This document shows, piece after piece, positions 29,983-38,404 of a stretch of DNA of 64,000 bases. Source of the stretch: Aquipuribacter sp051216895 (GTDB taxonomy: Bacteria > Actinomycetota > Actinomycetes > Actinomycetales > JBBAYJ01); the NCBI RefSeq assembly GCF_051216895.1, contig NZ_JBPKAO010000007.1, forward strand, positions 62,001 through 126,000, given 5' to 3'. The notes below the pieces were generated by a model that was not told the origin of the DNA, did no database searches, and saw nothing but the letters and a program-made list of their open reading frames with translations. Each line of letters opens with the position of its first letter. The stretch's first letter is position 1. Position numbers and translations under genes: made by a program.

Positions 29983-30393
29983 TCAGCGCTGCTGCTGGAT
30001 CCGGACCAGGTTGCCCGCCGGGTCGCGCAGGGCGCAGTCACGCACGCCGTAGGGCTGGTCCACGGGCTCCTGGACCACCTCGGCGGTGGTCGACTGCAGC
30101 CGGGCGAACAAGCCGTCGAGGTCGTCGGTGGCGAGCAGGATCCCGGCGTAGGTGCCCTTGGCCATCATCTCCGTGATGGTGCGGGTCTCCTGCTCGGTCA
30201 CCCCGGGGTCGGACACGGGCGGCTGCAGCACGACCGACGTGCCGGGCTGCCCGGGTGGGCCGACCGTGATCCAGCGCATGCCCTCGTAGCCGACGTCGTT
30301 GCGGACCTCGAAACCGAGCACGTCCCGGTAGAAGGCCAGCGAGGCCTCGGCGTCGACGTGCGGCAGGAAGCTGGCGTTGATGGTGATGTCCAT
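29983..30393 (-). CDS. VOC (glyoxalase-like) protein
   Basis: A 136-residue vicinal-oxygen-chelate protein with two betaalphabetabetabeta units: FLPHVDAEASLAFYRDVLGFEV in the first and GVRDCALRDPAGNLVRIQQ in the second. The putative metal ligands are His near residue 12 and Asp/Asn near the end; the substrate is unknown. A TAGCGT box ends eight bases before ATG 30393. It lies 5 bases after the AraC gene in the same direction, and this AraC-VOC pairing suggests the regulator controls it. Confidence 0.85.
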   Translation of the reverse strand: MDITINASFLPHVDAEASLAFYRDVLGFEVRNDVGYEGMRWITVGPPGQPGTSVVLQPPVSDPGVTEQETRTITEMMAKGTYAGILLATDDLDGLFARLQSTTAEVVQEPVDQPYGVRDCALRDPAGNLVRIQQQR

Positions 30394-30398
30394 GCCGG

Positions 30399-30851
30399 TC
30401 ACGCTAGGTCGGTGCCCGCGGGGTTCGCTTCTCGATTCCTGACCGGTCGGGTGACCTGCTTGGACACGCACGACGACGGCAGGTCGACGGTGTCCTGGGC
30501 CGCCCGCTGGCGGTACACGCTGGGCGGCATCCCGACCAGCTCGGAGAACCGGGTGCTGAACGTCCCCAGCGACGAGCAGCCGACGGCGAAGCAGACCTGG
30601 GTCACGTTGAGGTCGCCCCGACGCAGCAGGGCCATCGCCCGCTCCACGCGTCGGGTCATCAGGTAGCCGTAGGGCGGCTCGCCGTACGCGAGCCGGAACT
30701 CACGGCTCAGGTGCCCCGCCGACATGTGGGCGCCCCGGGCCAGCGTCTGCACGTCCAGCGGCTGGGCGTGGTCGCGGTCGATCCGGTCCTTGACCCGGCG
30801 CAGGCGGGCCAGGTCCTGCAGCCGCTGCTCGTCGGCGGGTGTGCCGTTCAC
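30399..30851 (-). CDS. AraC-family transcriptional regulator
   Basis: A 150-residue protein made up almost only of the AraC DNA-binding domain: two helix-turn-helix motifs, with LARGAHMSAGHLSREFRLAYG in the first and VTQVCFAVGCSSLGTFSTRFSELVG in the second. It lacks a sensor domain, so it may respond to level or to a partner. GTG 30851 is chosen over a longer form that would run across the promoter region of the divergent methyltransferase. It is probably cotranscribed with the VOC gene. Confidence 0.88.
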   Translation of the reverse strand: MNGTPADEQRLQDLARLRRVKDRIDRDHAQPLDVQTLARGAHMSAGHLSREFRLAYGEPPYGYLMTRRVERAMALLRRGDLNVTQVCFAVGCSSLGTFSTRFSELVGMPPSVYRQRAAQDTVDLPSSCVSKQVTRPVRNREANPAGTDLA

Positions 30852-30952
30852 CGGCACGATCCTGCCACGGGTCGCTCCCGGCGTCCCGGGCCTGGTTTGC
30901 CGGAACGGCAACAGGACTTGTCGGCCGGCCGGCGCCGGTTCACAGTCGAGCC

Positions 30953-31642
30953 ATGACGGAGACGACCGCACCGCACGTGCACGGCCGCCAGGACGGGCGC
31001 ACCGCCGCCGCGGACGACACCGACGCCACCTACTGGGAGGCGCGCTACGCCGAGGAGGACCGGGTCTGGTCCGGGCGACCCAACGAGCTGCTGGTCCGGG
31101 AGGTCGCCGACCTGCCGTCCGGTACCGCCCTGGAGATCGGCTGCGGCGAGGGGGCCGACTCCATCTGGCTGGCGCAGCGGGGCTGGCGGGTGACCGCGGT
31201 CGACATCGCGGCCACCGCGCTGCGTCGCGCCGCGGAGCACGCGGACGACGCGGGCGTCGGCGAGCGCATCACGTGGGCGCAGGTGGACCTCACGGACGGG
31301 GACCTGCCCAGCGGGGAGTTCGACCTGGTGTGCGCGCAGTACTACCACTCCCCCGCGGCCACGGCCGGTTCGCGCGAGACCGTCCTGCGCCAGGCCGTGT
31401 CCCGGGTGGGCGCCGGTGGGCACCTGCTCGTCGTGGGCCACGCCGCCTTCCCCACCTGGCTGGCCGAGGCGGACCGCCCCGACGTCCACCTCCCCAGCAC
31501 GGCGCAGGTGCGCAGCGCCCTCCGGCTGCCCGACGGCTGGACCGTGCAGACCGACGAGCTGGTGCCGCGGGAGGCCGTGTCCCCCGACGGCGAGGTGGGG
31601 ACGAGGGCCGACAACGTCCTGCTGGTGCGGCGGGGTCTCTGA
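30953..31642 (+). CDS. SAM-dependent class I methyltransferase
   Basis: A 229-residue methyltransferase with motif I LEIGCGEGADSIWLAQRGW (TehB/thiopurine-methyltransferase-like) and VTAVDIAATALRRA for motif II. The opening ATYWEARYAEEDRVWSGRPN is typical of the actinobacterial TehB-like group. The substrate is unknown. ATG 30953 is preferred; the upstream frame to 30839 lies in the divergent promoter region. It is divergent to the AraC gene. Confidence 0.85.
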   Translation: MTETTAPHVHGRQDGRTAAADDTDATYWEARYAEEDRVWSGRPNELLVREVADLPSGTALEIGCGEGADSIWLAQRGWRVTAVDIAATALRRAAEHADDAGVGERITWAQVDLTDGDLPSGEFDLVCAQYYHSPAATAGSRETVLRQAVSRVGAGGHLLVVGHAAFPTWLAEADRPDVHLPSTAQVRSALRLPDGWTVQTDELVPREAVSPDGEVGTRADNVLLVRRGL

Positions 31643-31652
31643 CCCGGCGGCC

Positions 31653-32345
31653 TCACCGGCCCAGCAGGCCACCGAGCGACCGGGTGGACCGGCCGATCGC
31701 GTGCTCCGCGCCGTCGACGACCAACCGTGCGCTCCCCTGCCCCACGGCCCGCAGCCCGTCGTGGACGAGCAGGACCCCGCCCGCCTCCGGCAGGCCCCAC
31801 CGAGGGCCCGCGGGGTCGTCGGGGTCGACCCAGCCGCCGTCCCCGCCGTCGTCGTGGACCAGGGCCAGCCCCGGCAGCAGGCCGAGCCCGTCGACCACCG
31901 CGGGGCCGCCGACGCGACGCCGCTCCGGCAGCACCGTGCGGGCGCAGAGCACCATCGCCCCGGCGGACGCCCCGGACAGCGCCACCCCGTCCTGGTGCAG
32001 CTGCAGCAGCAGGCCGCCGAGGCGGGCGTCCTCGTCCTGCAGGGCGCCCTGCAGCCGGCTGGGCGAGCCACCGGGCAGCACGACGGCACCCGCCGCGAGC
32101 ACGGCCTCCACGCAGGCGGCCATGTCGACCTGAGGGTGCGGGGCGACGACGACCGGGCGCGAGGTCAGGGCGCCGTAGTACCGCCGGGCCCGTCCGGCGG
32201 CACGGTCGTGGTCCGCGCCGGGCGTGGCCGCCCCCAGGAGGACGACCACGGCCCCGTCGGGGGCGAGGTCGAGCAGCTGGAGGTCCATCTCGCGGCAGGA
32301 CGGCTGCATCTCGGCGCCGCCCTGCAGCAGCAGCGGGCCCGTCAT
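31653..32345 (-). CDS. peptidase S51 / Dip-type protein
   Basis: A 230-residue protein of the class I glutamine-amidotransferase-like fold in which a serine replaces cysteine: the nucleophile elbow is ALSGASAGAMVL, with GGSPSRLQGAL before it. This matches the peptidase E/cyanophycinase family (Asp-dipeptidase or related). A His for the triad is likely in VVDGLGLLPGLALVHDDGG. Whether it cleaves Asp-X dipeptides is unknown. It converges with the methyltransferase; the next gene upstream in its direction lies about 100 bp away. Confidence 0.78.
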   Translation of the reverse strand: MTGPLLLQGGAEMQPSCREMDLQLLDLAPDGAVVVLLGAATPGADHDRAAGRARRYYGALTSRPVVVAPHPQVDMAACVEAVLAAGAVVLPGGSPSRLQGALQDEDARLGGLLLQLHQDGVALSGASAGAMVLCARTVLPERRRVGGPAVVDGLGLLPGLALVHDDGGDGGWVDPDDPAGPRWGLPEAGGVLLVHDGLRAVGQGSARLVVDGAEHAIGRSTRSLGGLLGR

Positions 32346-32442
32346 CGCCGCCCACGCCCCGACGTCGCCGCAGGGGCGGGGCCCGTGCCCCGGACGTCGC
32401 GCATGGTCCAGGGTAGGTCTGCCGGCCGCCGGCTCACCCCGC

Positions 32443-33006
32443 TCATGCGCCGGGCCCGCCGGGGCGGTGCAGCCGGAGGCTCCCGCCGACATGGCCCGAC
32501 CGGCTGAGCGAGCCCGCTACGACGGCGAAGCCCACGCCCTCGGCCAGCCGTCGCAACGCCGGGTCCCGGGCCGGCAGCCGCAGGCCGACGTCGGTGCCGT
32601 CGGGCAGGGCCGCGAGCAGCGTGGCGAACGCCGATCGACCGCGGCGGGTCCCCGGCACCACCACCCGGACCACGTCCAGTCCCCCGTCGCGCTCGACCCA
32701 TCCCAGCATCGCCAGCACCGCGTCGGCGGGGGCCCCGACCCACACCGCGCGCGACTCGGCCCGCGCCTGCGGTCCCGGGTCGTGGTCGCCCGCCGCGACG
32801 TCGACGTGCATCGGGGCGACCTCGGGACCGGTGAGCCGGGCCACCTCCGTGCGTCCCCGCTCGAGCAGGTCGACGTCCTCGCCCCGCTCGGCCAGCGCCA
32901 TCGCGGTGCGCGCCGCCACCAGCGCCCGGTCGCGTCGCCCGGACGCCTCGAGCCCGGCTGCGACGGCCAACCAGCCCTCGACCCGGGCCCGGCGGGGCTC
33001 AGCCAC
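32443..33006 (-). CDS. two-part hypothetical protein (helical repeat plus acetyltransferase-like tail)
   Basis: A 187-residue protein. Residues 1-55 form a TPR-like helical pair (RRDRALVAARTAMALAERGE). Residues 85-170 have the strand-helix pattern of a small GNAT-like domain (VRVVVPGTRRGRSAFATLLAAL and RRLAEGVGFAVVAG), but no clear acetyl-CoA loop. Its GTG overlaps the end of the aldo/keto reductase gene by 8 bases. The function is unknown. Confidence 0.55.
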   Translation of the reverse strand: MAEPRRARVEGWLAVAAGLEASGRRDRALVAARTAMALAERGEDVDLLERGRTEVARLTGPEVAPMHVDVAAGDHDPGPQARAESRAVWVGAPADAVLAMLGWVERDGGLDVVRVVVPGTRRGRSAFATLLAALPDGTDVGLRLPARDPALRRLAEGVGFAVVAGSLSRSGHVGGSLRLHRPGGPGA

Positions 33007-33979
33007 GCCCGCTGATGTCCTCCAGCTCGGCCAGGTCCTCGACGGTCGGCTCCCACAGACCGGCCCGCACGTTGGCCCGCACCTGCTCGGGGCTGGTGGC
33101 CCCGGCGATGACGCTGCCCACCGCAGGCTGGGCCGCGAGCCCGCCCAGCGCGACCGTGAGCAGGTCCAGGCCACGCCCGTCCGCGAACCGCTCCAGGGCC
33201 TCGATGGTGTCGAAGTCGGCGGACTCCAGCCGCGCCGCCATCCGCGGCGACGACAACCGCGACCCCTCGGGGGCGGCCTGTCCCCGGCGGTACTTGCCGC
33301 TCAGCAGCCCCGACGCGAGCGGGTAGTACGGGAGGATGCCGACGCCGGCGTGCTCGCACGCGGGGACCAGCTCGGCCTCGGCGGAGCGGTCCAGCAGGTT
33401 GTAGGCGTTCTGCGCCGACACGAACCGTTCCGTGCCGATGGCCTCGGCGGCGCGGTCGGCGTCCACCACCTGCCACCCGGCGAAGTTGGACGAGCCGAGG
33501 TAGCGGACCTTGCCCTCCCGCACCAGGTCGTCCAGGGCGGTCAAGGTCTCCTCGACCGGCGTCATCGGGTCGGGGGTGTGCATCTGGTAGAGGTCGACGT
33601 GGTCCGTCCCGAGCCGTCGCAGCGACCCCTCGACGGCCCGTCGCACCGCGGTGCGCGACCCGTGCGCCTCCCACGCGGGCGCGTCGACCCGGCCCGCCGG
33701 GTGGCCGAACTTGGTGGCCAGGACGACCTGGTCGCGCCGTCCCCGCAGGGCGGCCCCGAGCAGCTCCTCGCTCTGGCCCGGGTGGCTGCCGTAGAGCTCG
33801 GCGCAGTCCACGAACGTGACGCCGGCGTCCAGCGCGGCGTGGACGACCTCGCGGGTCGTCGCGGCGTCGACACGGGCGCCGAAGGTGTTGCCCCCGAGGC
33901 CGACGGTGGACACCACGAGGCCGGAGTCACCCAGGTGCCGGTACGTCATCTCGGGCAGGTCGGTCGCGGGGTCAGCCAT
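32999..33979 (-). CDS. aldo/keto reductase
   Basis: A 326-residue NADPH-dependent reductase of the AKR superfamily. The catalytic tetrad fits Asp in VTFVDCAELYG, Tyr in the same segment, Lys in VLATKFGHP and His in DLYQMHTPD. The late SVIAGATSPEQVRANV and YLGSSNFAGW match the YajO/Gcy-like group that reduces aldehydes. The physiological substrate is unknown. A TAGCGT box lies seven bases before ATG 33979. Confidence 0.9.
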   Translation of the reverse strand: MADPATDLPEMTYRHLGDSGLVVSTVGLGGNTFGARVDAATTREVVHAALDAGVTFVDCAELYGSHPGQSEELLGAALRGRRDQVVLATKFGHPAGRVDAPAWEAHGSRTAVRRAVEGSLRRLGTDHVDLYQMHTPDPMTPVEETLTALDDLVREGKVRYLGSSNFAGWQVVDADRAAEAIGTERFVSAQNAYNLLDRSAEAELVPACEHAGVGILPYYPLASGLLSGKYRRGQAAPEGSRLSSPRMAARLESADFDTIEALERFADGRGLDLLTVALGGLAAQPAVGSVIAGATSPEQVRANVRAGLWEPTVEDLAELEDISGRG

Positions 33980-34053
33980 GGTGGCGACGCTACGACAGAC
34001 GGGCGCGGCCCGCCGGGCCGAGGCGCCGTCGGGGGTGGCCGTAGGGTGACGGC

Positions 34054-34800
34054 GTGACCGATGCCCGGCCGTGGTGGCGGCGTCGACCGATCCTCGTGGC
34101 CTCGCTGGCCCTGACCCTGCTCGGCCTCGCCGTGGTGGCCGTCCTGGGGGTGCGGGCCCTGCTCGTGGTGGGCTCGGTCGACCCGAGGGCCGACTACTGG
34201 GACGAGCGCGCCCAGCAGCCCGGCGACGTCGTCCACCTGGCGCTGGGCGACTCGCTGAGCCAGGGCATCGGGTCCTCCTCCCCCGCCACGTCGTTTGTGT
34301 CCGTCCTGGCGGGCGACCTGGCCGAGCGCACCGGGGAACGGGTCCGGGTCGTCAACCTGTCCGTCACGGGCGCCACCACCGCCGAGCTCGTCCGCGACCA
34401 GCTGCCCCGGTTCGTCGAGCTGCTCGCCGAGCTCGAGGCCGACGGGGTGCCCGTGGGCCTGGTGACGGTGTGCATCGGGGCCAACGACGCCGGCACCACG
34501 TCCCCGGAGGACTACCGGCGGGACCTGCGCACGGTGCTGGACGCCCTGCCGGCGGGCAGCTACGTCACCGACGTCCCGGACTTCAACGGCGGCCCCCGGC
34601 AGGAGCCCGCCGCCGCGCTCGCCGTCGTCGCCCGTGAGGAGGTGGCCGCGCGCGAGGACCTGGTGCTGGTGCCGTTGGAGGCCGCCACGGGCGACCAGTC
34701 CACCGAGGAGTACGCCGCCGACTTCTTCCACCCCTCCGACGAGGGCTACCGCCGCTACGTCGAGGTGTTCCGCGCCACCATCGAGGGGACGAGCCGATGA
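34054..34800 (+). CDS. membrane-anchored SGNH/GDSL hydrolase
   Basis: A 248-residue protein with one N-terminal membrane segment (about 14-38), so the enzyme faces outward or is tethered. The SGNH blocks are clear: VHLALGDSLSQGIG (block I Ser), VNLSVTGATT (block II Gly), VCIGANDAG (block III Asn) and ADFFHPSDEGY (block V Asp/His). Members are esterases or lipases. A TAGGGT box ends seven bases before GTG 34054. The stop overlaps glpQ (ATGA), forming a three-gene unit with a UMF1 transporter. Confidence 0.85.
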   Translation: MTDARPWWRRRPILVASLALTLLGLAVVAVLGVRALLVVGSVDPRADYWDERAQQPGDVVHLALGDSLSQGIGSSSPATSFVSVLAGDLAERTGERVRVVNLSVTGATTAELVRDQLPRFVELLAELEADGVPVGLVTVCIGANDAGTTSPEDYRRDLRTVLDALPAGSYVTDVPDFNGGPRQEPAAALAVVAREEVAAREDLVLVPLEAATGDQSTEEYAADFFHPSDEGYRRYVEVFRATIEGTSR

Positions 34801-35609
34801 CCGACCTCCCGCACCCGGCGCTGCGCGGCACACCCCTGGGCTTCGCCCACCGCGGCTTCACCCCACCCGGCTCCGGCGCCGTGGCCCACGCCTGGGAGAA
34901 CACCCTCGTCGCCTTCGGCCACGCCCTGCAGCTGGGCCTGCGGCACCTGGAGACCGACGTCCACGCGACGGTCGACGGCGTGGCCGTCGTCCTGCACGAC
35001 CCCGACCTGGCTCGCACCGCCGGGCGGCCCACGCCCGTGGGCCGGCTCACCTGGCAGGAGCTGGGCGAGGTGCGCGTCGCCGGGGCGCACCGCGTGCCGC
35101 GCATCGAGGAGGTCCTCGACGCCTTCCCCGACGCCGTCCTCAACATCGACGTCAAGGACCCCCGTGCGGTGCGCCCGCTCGCCGAGGCGGTCCTCGCCGC
35201 CGGTGCCACCGACCGGGTGCTCGTGGCGTCCTTCGACGGGCGCCGGGCCCGGGCCGTCCAGCACCTCGCCCCCGGCGTCGCCCGCTCCGCGGGGATCGCG
35301 GCCAGCACCGGTGTCCGGCTGGCCACGGCACTGGAACGGGTGTCACCCCGGCTGGGTCGGTTGCTGCTGGTGCAGGCGGCGGGCGGAGCGGACGCCCTGC
35401 AGCTGCCCGAGCGGGCCGGGCGCATCGAGGTGGTCACCCCCCGGCTGGTCGACCTGGCGCACGAGGTCGGGCTGCAGGTGCACGTGTGGACCGTCGACGA
35501 CCCCGCCGACATGGAGCGGCTGCTCGACCTGGGGGTCGACGGCCTGATGAGCGATCGGGCCGATCTGCTCTCCGACGTGCTCGCCCGACGGCAGGATGGG
35601 CCCTCGTGA
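34797..35609 (+). CDS. glycerophosphodiester phosphodiesterase
   Basis: A 270-residue TIM-barrel phosphodiesterase that hydrolyses glycerophosphodiesters to glycerol 3-phosphate and an alcohol. Catalytic HRGFTPPGS (with the conserved His-Arg), ENTLVAFGHAL, LETDVHATVDGVAVVLHDPDL and late VHVWTVDDPADMERLLDLGVDG are all present. No signal peptide is seen, so it probably acts in the cytosol. It overlaps the SGNH hydrolase (ATGA) and the transporter (GTGA). Confidence 0.92.
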   Translation: MTDLPHPALRGTPLGFAHRGFTPPGSGAVAHAWENTLVAFGHALQLGLRHLETDVHATVDGVAVVLHDPDLARTAGRPTPVGRLTWQELGEVRVAGAHRVPRIEEVLDAFPDAVLNIDVKDPRAVRPLAEAVLAAGATDRVLVASFDGRRARAVQHLAPGVARSAGIAASTGVRLATALERVSPRLGRLLLVQAAGGADALQLPERAGRIEVVTPRLVDLAHEVGLQVHVWTVDDPADMERLLDLGVDGLMSDRADLLSDVLARRQDGPS

Positions 35610-37012
35610 CGACGAGGTCCCGCACCGCCGCGCCCGGCCCGCTCGCCGACCTCGTCGCCCGCCGCCGCGAGCAACGCTCCTGGTACGTCTACGACTGGGC
35701 CAACTCGGCCTACGTCACCACGGTCGGCACCGTCCTGATCGGCCCGTACCTGACTGCCGTGGCCACGGCCTCGGCCTGCCCCGACCTGGCCGACGGCGAG
35801 GACTGCACGGGCACGGTGGCCCTGCTCGGCGTCATCGACGTGAGCCCCAACAGCCTGGTCGCCTTCCTCATCAGCATCTCCACCGTCGTCATCGCCGTGC
35901 TGCTGCCCTTCGTGGGGGCCGTGGCCGACCGGTCCTCCCGCAAGCGGGTGCTGATGGCGCGCCTCGGCTGGGCCGGCGCCGCCTTCGCGTCGGCCCTGTT
36001 CCTGGTCACCGGCTCCAGCTGGGCCCTGGGGGCGACGCTGCTGGTGCTGGCCAACGCCTGCCTGGCCGCCTCGCTCACCGTGTACGACGCGATCCTCGTC
36101 GACGTCGCCACGATGGACGAGCGCGACGGGGTGTCCAGCCGCGGCTGGGCGTTGGGCTACCTGGGCGGGTTCCTGCTGCTGCTGGTCAACCTGGGCATCG
36201 TGCTGGGGGCGGAGACCCTCGGGCTGTCCGAGGGGCTGGCGGTCCGGATCAGCCTGGCCCTGGCCGGGCTGTGGTGGGCCGGGTTCACCGTCGTGCCGTA
36301 CCTGGGGCTGAAGGACCGGCCGGCCACCGACGTCGTGGGCGGGCACCGGTCCGGGCTGGCCGGGATGGTCGGCGGGACGTTCCGTCAGCTGGGCGACACG
36401 TTCCGGGAGGCGCGCAACTACCCCCAGACCCTGCTGTTCCTGCTGGCCTACGTGCTGTTCAACGACGGGGTCCAGACCGTCATCGCCGTGTCCAGCATCT
36501 ACGGCTCCCTCGAGCTGGGCTTCGCCACCGACCAGCTCATCATCGCCATCGTCGTCGTCCAGGCCGTGGCCTTCGGGGGTGCGCTGCTGTTCGGCCGGGT
36601 CGCACGGGTGCTGGGCGCCAAGCGCACCATCCTCGTCAGCCTGGTGATCTGGACCCTCGTCGTGGGCACCGCGTTCCTGCTCCCCGCGGGCGAGTTCGGC
36701 CTGTTCGTGGGGCTGGCGGCCGGCATCGGCCTGGTGCTGGGCGGCACGCAGGCCCTCAGCCGGTCCCTGTTCAGCCAGCTGATCCCCTTCGGCAAGCAGG
36801 CCGAGTACTTCAGCCTCTACCAGGCCGCCGAGCGTGGGACGTCGTGGTTCGGCACGTTCACCTTCGGGGTCGTGCAGATGCTCACCGGGTCGTTCCGGCT
36901 GAGCATCCTGGCCGTCGTCGCGTTCTTCGTGCTGGGTGGCCTGGTCCTGCTGCGCGTCGACGTCCGCAAGGGAATCACCGACGCGGGCAACGAGGTCCCG
37001 GCCGTCGTCTGA
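35606..37012 (+). CDS. MFS transporter of the UMF1/Atg22 type
   Basis: A 468-residue transporter with 12 helices. YVYDWANSAYVTTVGTVLIG near the start is the signature of the UMF1 family, related to the yeast vacuolar effluxer Atg22, and VGAVADRSSRKR is the A-motif. Substrates of bacterial members are not established; the operon with SGNH hydrolase and GDPD suggests lipid-breakdown products, but this is inference. GTG 35606 overlaps the glpQ stop (GTGA). Confidence 0.88.
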   Translation: MTTRSRTAAPGPLADLVARRREQRSWYVYDWANSAYVTTVGTVLIGPYLTAVATASACPDLADGEDCTGTVALLGVIDVSPNSLVAFLISISTVVIAVLLPFVGAVADRSSRKRVLMARLGWAGAAFASALFLVTGSSWALGATLLVLANACLAASLTVYDAILVDVATMDERDGVSSRGWALGYLGGFLLLLVNLGIVLGAETLGLSEGLAVRISLALAGLWWAGFTVVPYLGLKDRPATDVVGGHRSGLAGMVGGTFRQLGDTFREARNYPQTLLFLLAYVLFNDGVQTVIAVSSIYGSLELGFATDQLIIAIVVVQAVAFGGALLFGRVARVLGAKRTILVSLVIWTLVVGTAFLLPAGEFGLFVGLAAGIGLVLGGTQALSRSLFSQLIPFGKQAEYFSLYQAAERGTSWFGTFTFGVVQMLTGSFRLSILAVVAFFVLGGLVLLRVDVRKGITDAGNEVPAVV

Positions 37013-37058
37013 GCGCGTCGGTGTGACCGCCGACACCTCGTCCCGCCCCTTCTGCCCC

Positions 37059-37084
37059 GGAACACCCTGCATCCAGGCGGCGTT
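37059..37084 (+). promoter_or_regulatory. possible sigma-R-type promoter of rbpA
   Basis: GGAAC at 37059-37063 and GTT at 37082-37084 are exactly 18 bases apart, as in sigma-R/SigH-type promoters (GGAAT-N18-GTT). Streptomyces rbpA is a known sigma-R target, which supports the reading. The short motif could arise by chance in this GC-rich DNA. Confidence 0.4.
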
Positions 37085-37147
37085 CTGGTGACGTAGTAGT
37101 GGTAGCGCGCCCGCCTGGGTGCGTGGCACGCGAGACGGAGGTGTGTG

Positions 37148-37495
37148 GTGGCTGAACGAAGCAGTCTGAGAGGTTCCAGGCTCGGTGGGGTGAGCATGGA
37201 GTCCGACACGGCCGTGGAGCCCGCGCCCCGGCGTGTGGCCGAGTACCTGTGCCCGAACGGGCACACCGTGGTGATCCCCTTCTCGGTCGAGGCGGACGTC
37301 CCGGCGCTGTGGGAGTGCCGGTGCGGCGCTGAGGCCCTGCTCCGGGACGCGACCCGTCCGGAGCCGAAGCCGACCCGCCCCCAGCGGACGCACTGGGACA
37401 TGCTCCTGGAGCGGCGCACCATCGCCGAGCTCGAGGTGCTGCTCGAGGAGCGGCTGGCGCTGCTCCGCGAGGGCAAGCTCCCCCGCTCGGCCTGA
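37148..37495 (+). CDS. rbpA: RNA polymerase-binding protein RbpA
   Basis: A transcription activator specific to actinobacteria that binds RNA polymerase and primary sigma factors. The 115 residues show the N-terminal LRGSRLGGVSMESD, a Zn-type core (CPNGHTVVIPF and WECRCGAE), and the C-terminal basic linker and sigma-interaction helix (THWDMLLERRTIAELEVLLEE). The Cys-containing core resembles the Streptomyces form rather than the mycobacterial one. GTG 37148 is chosen because GGAGG (37137-37141) is six bases upstream; GTG 37145 is just one codon earlier. Confidence 0.96.
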   Translation: MAERSSLRGSRLGGVSMESDTAVEPAPRRVAEYLCPNGHTVVIPFSVEADVPALWECRCGAEALLRDATRPEPKPTRPQRTHWDMLLERRTIAELEVLLEERLALLREGKLPRSA

Positions 37496-37560
37496 GGACC
37501 ACGACCCGACGGCCGGCACGGCCCGACCAGTCCGCTCAGCCCGACGACCACGACGCGCGT

Positions 37561-37602
37561 CTGCCCCCGCAGGCGCGCGTCCGGCGTCTGCGGGCGGGGC
37601 AG
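37561..37602. terminator. bidirectional hairpin between rbpA and ppm
   Basis: CTGCCCCCGCAG (37561-37572) can pair with CTGCGGGCGGGGCAG (37588-37602) in the gap between the two convergent genes. A 17-bp direct repeat (37592-37608 and 37609-37625) overlaps its right arm. No U-tract follows, as is usual in actinomycetes. Confidence 0.4.
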
Positions 37603-37648
37603 GTCGACGGGCGGGGCAGGTCGACGGTGGGTCGGGTCGGCGGCCGGG

Positions 37649-38404
37649 TCAGCCCGGTGTGGCGGCGCGCGGCCGGAGCCGGTCGCGGGCCTGCTGCAGC
37701 CGGTGCCGCACGCCCCACACCGTGACCCGCCACAGCGCCTCGCGGACGATGCCGGACGACATCTTGGACGCGCCCGCCTCCCGCTCGACGAAGGTGATGG
37801 GCACCTCGACGACGTGCAGGCCGGCGCGGACGGCGCGCCAGGCCAGGTCGACCTGGAAGCAGTAGCCGGCCGACGCGACGTCAGCCAGCGGGATGGTCCG
37901 CAGGGCCTCGGCCGTGAACGCCCGGTACCCGGCCGTGGCGTCGTCCACGGCGAGGCCCAGGGCCAGCCGGGTGTACACGTTGCCGCCCCGGCTGAGCAGC
38001 CGCCGCGACGCCGGCCAGTTGACGACCTCCCCGCCGGGCACCCAGCGCGACCCGATGGCCAGGTCGGCGCCGGCGGCCACGGCGTCGAGCAACCGGTGCA
38101 GCTGCTCCGGGGAGTGCGAACCGTCCGCGTCCATCTCGCACACCACGTCGTAGCCGTGCTGCAGGCCCCAGTCGAACGCGGCGAGGTAGGCCGCCCCGAG
38201 CCCTTGCTTGCCGGCCCGGTGGAGCACGTGCAGCCGGGGCTCGTCCGCGGCCCGCGCGTCCGCGTACTCCCCCGTGCCGTCGGGGCTGCTGTCGTCCACC
38301 ACGAGCACGTCGACGTCGTCACGGGCGGCCAGCAGCCGGTCCAGCAGCCGCGGCAGGGACTCGATCTCGTCGTAGGTGGGGACGCAGACCAGGGTCCGGT
38401 TCAC
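37649..38404 (-). CDS. ppm: polyprenol monophosphomannose synthase
   Basis: A GT2 glycosyltransferase of 251 residues that transfers mannose from GDP-mannose to polyprenyl phosphate, the donor for lipoprotein and cell-wall mannosylation. It has VCVPTYDEIESLP, VVDDSSPDGTG, DVVCEMDADGSHSPEQL (DxD metal site) and SGYCFQVD-type late motif (ASAGYCFQVD). It has no membrane domain, and lnt lies immediately before it with a 4-base overlap; in mycobacteria the two activities are often fused as Ppm1. Confidence 0.93.
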   Translation of the reverse strand: MNRTLVCVPTYDEIESLPRLLDRLLAARDDVDVLVVDDSSPDGTGEYADARAADEPRLHVLHRAGKQGLGAAYLAAFDWGLQHGYDVVCEMDADGSHSPEQLHRLLDAVAAGADLAIGSRWVPGGEVVNWPASRRLLSRGGNVYTRLALGLAVDDATAGYRAFTAEALRTIPLADVASAGYCFQVDLAWRAVRAGLHVVEVPITFVEREAGASKMSSGIVREALWRVTVWGVRHRLQQARDRLRPRAATPG

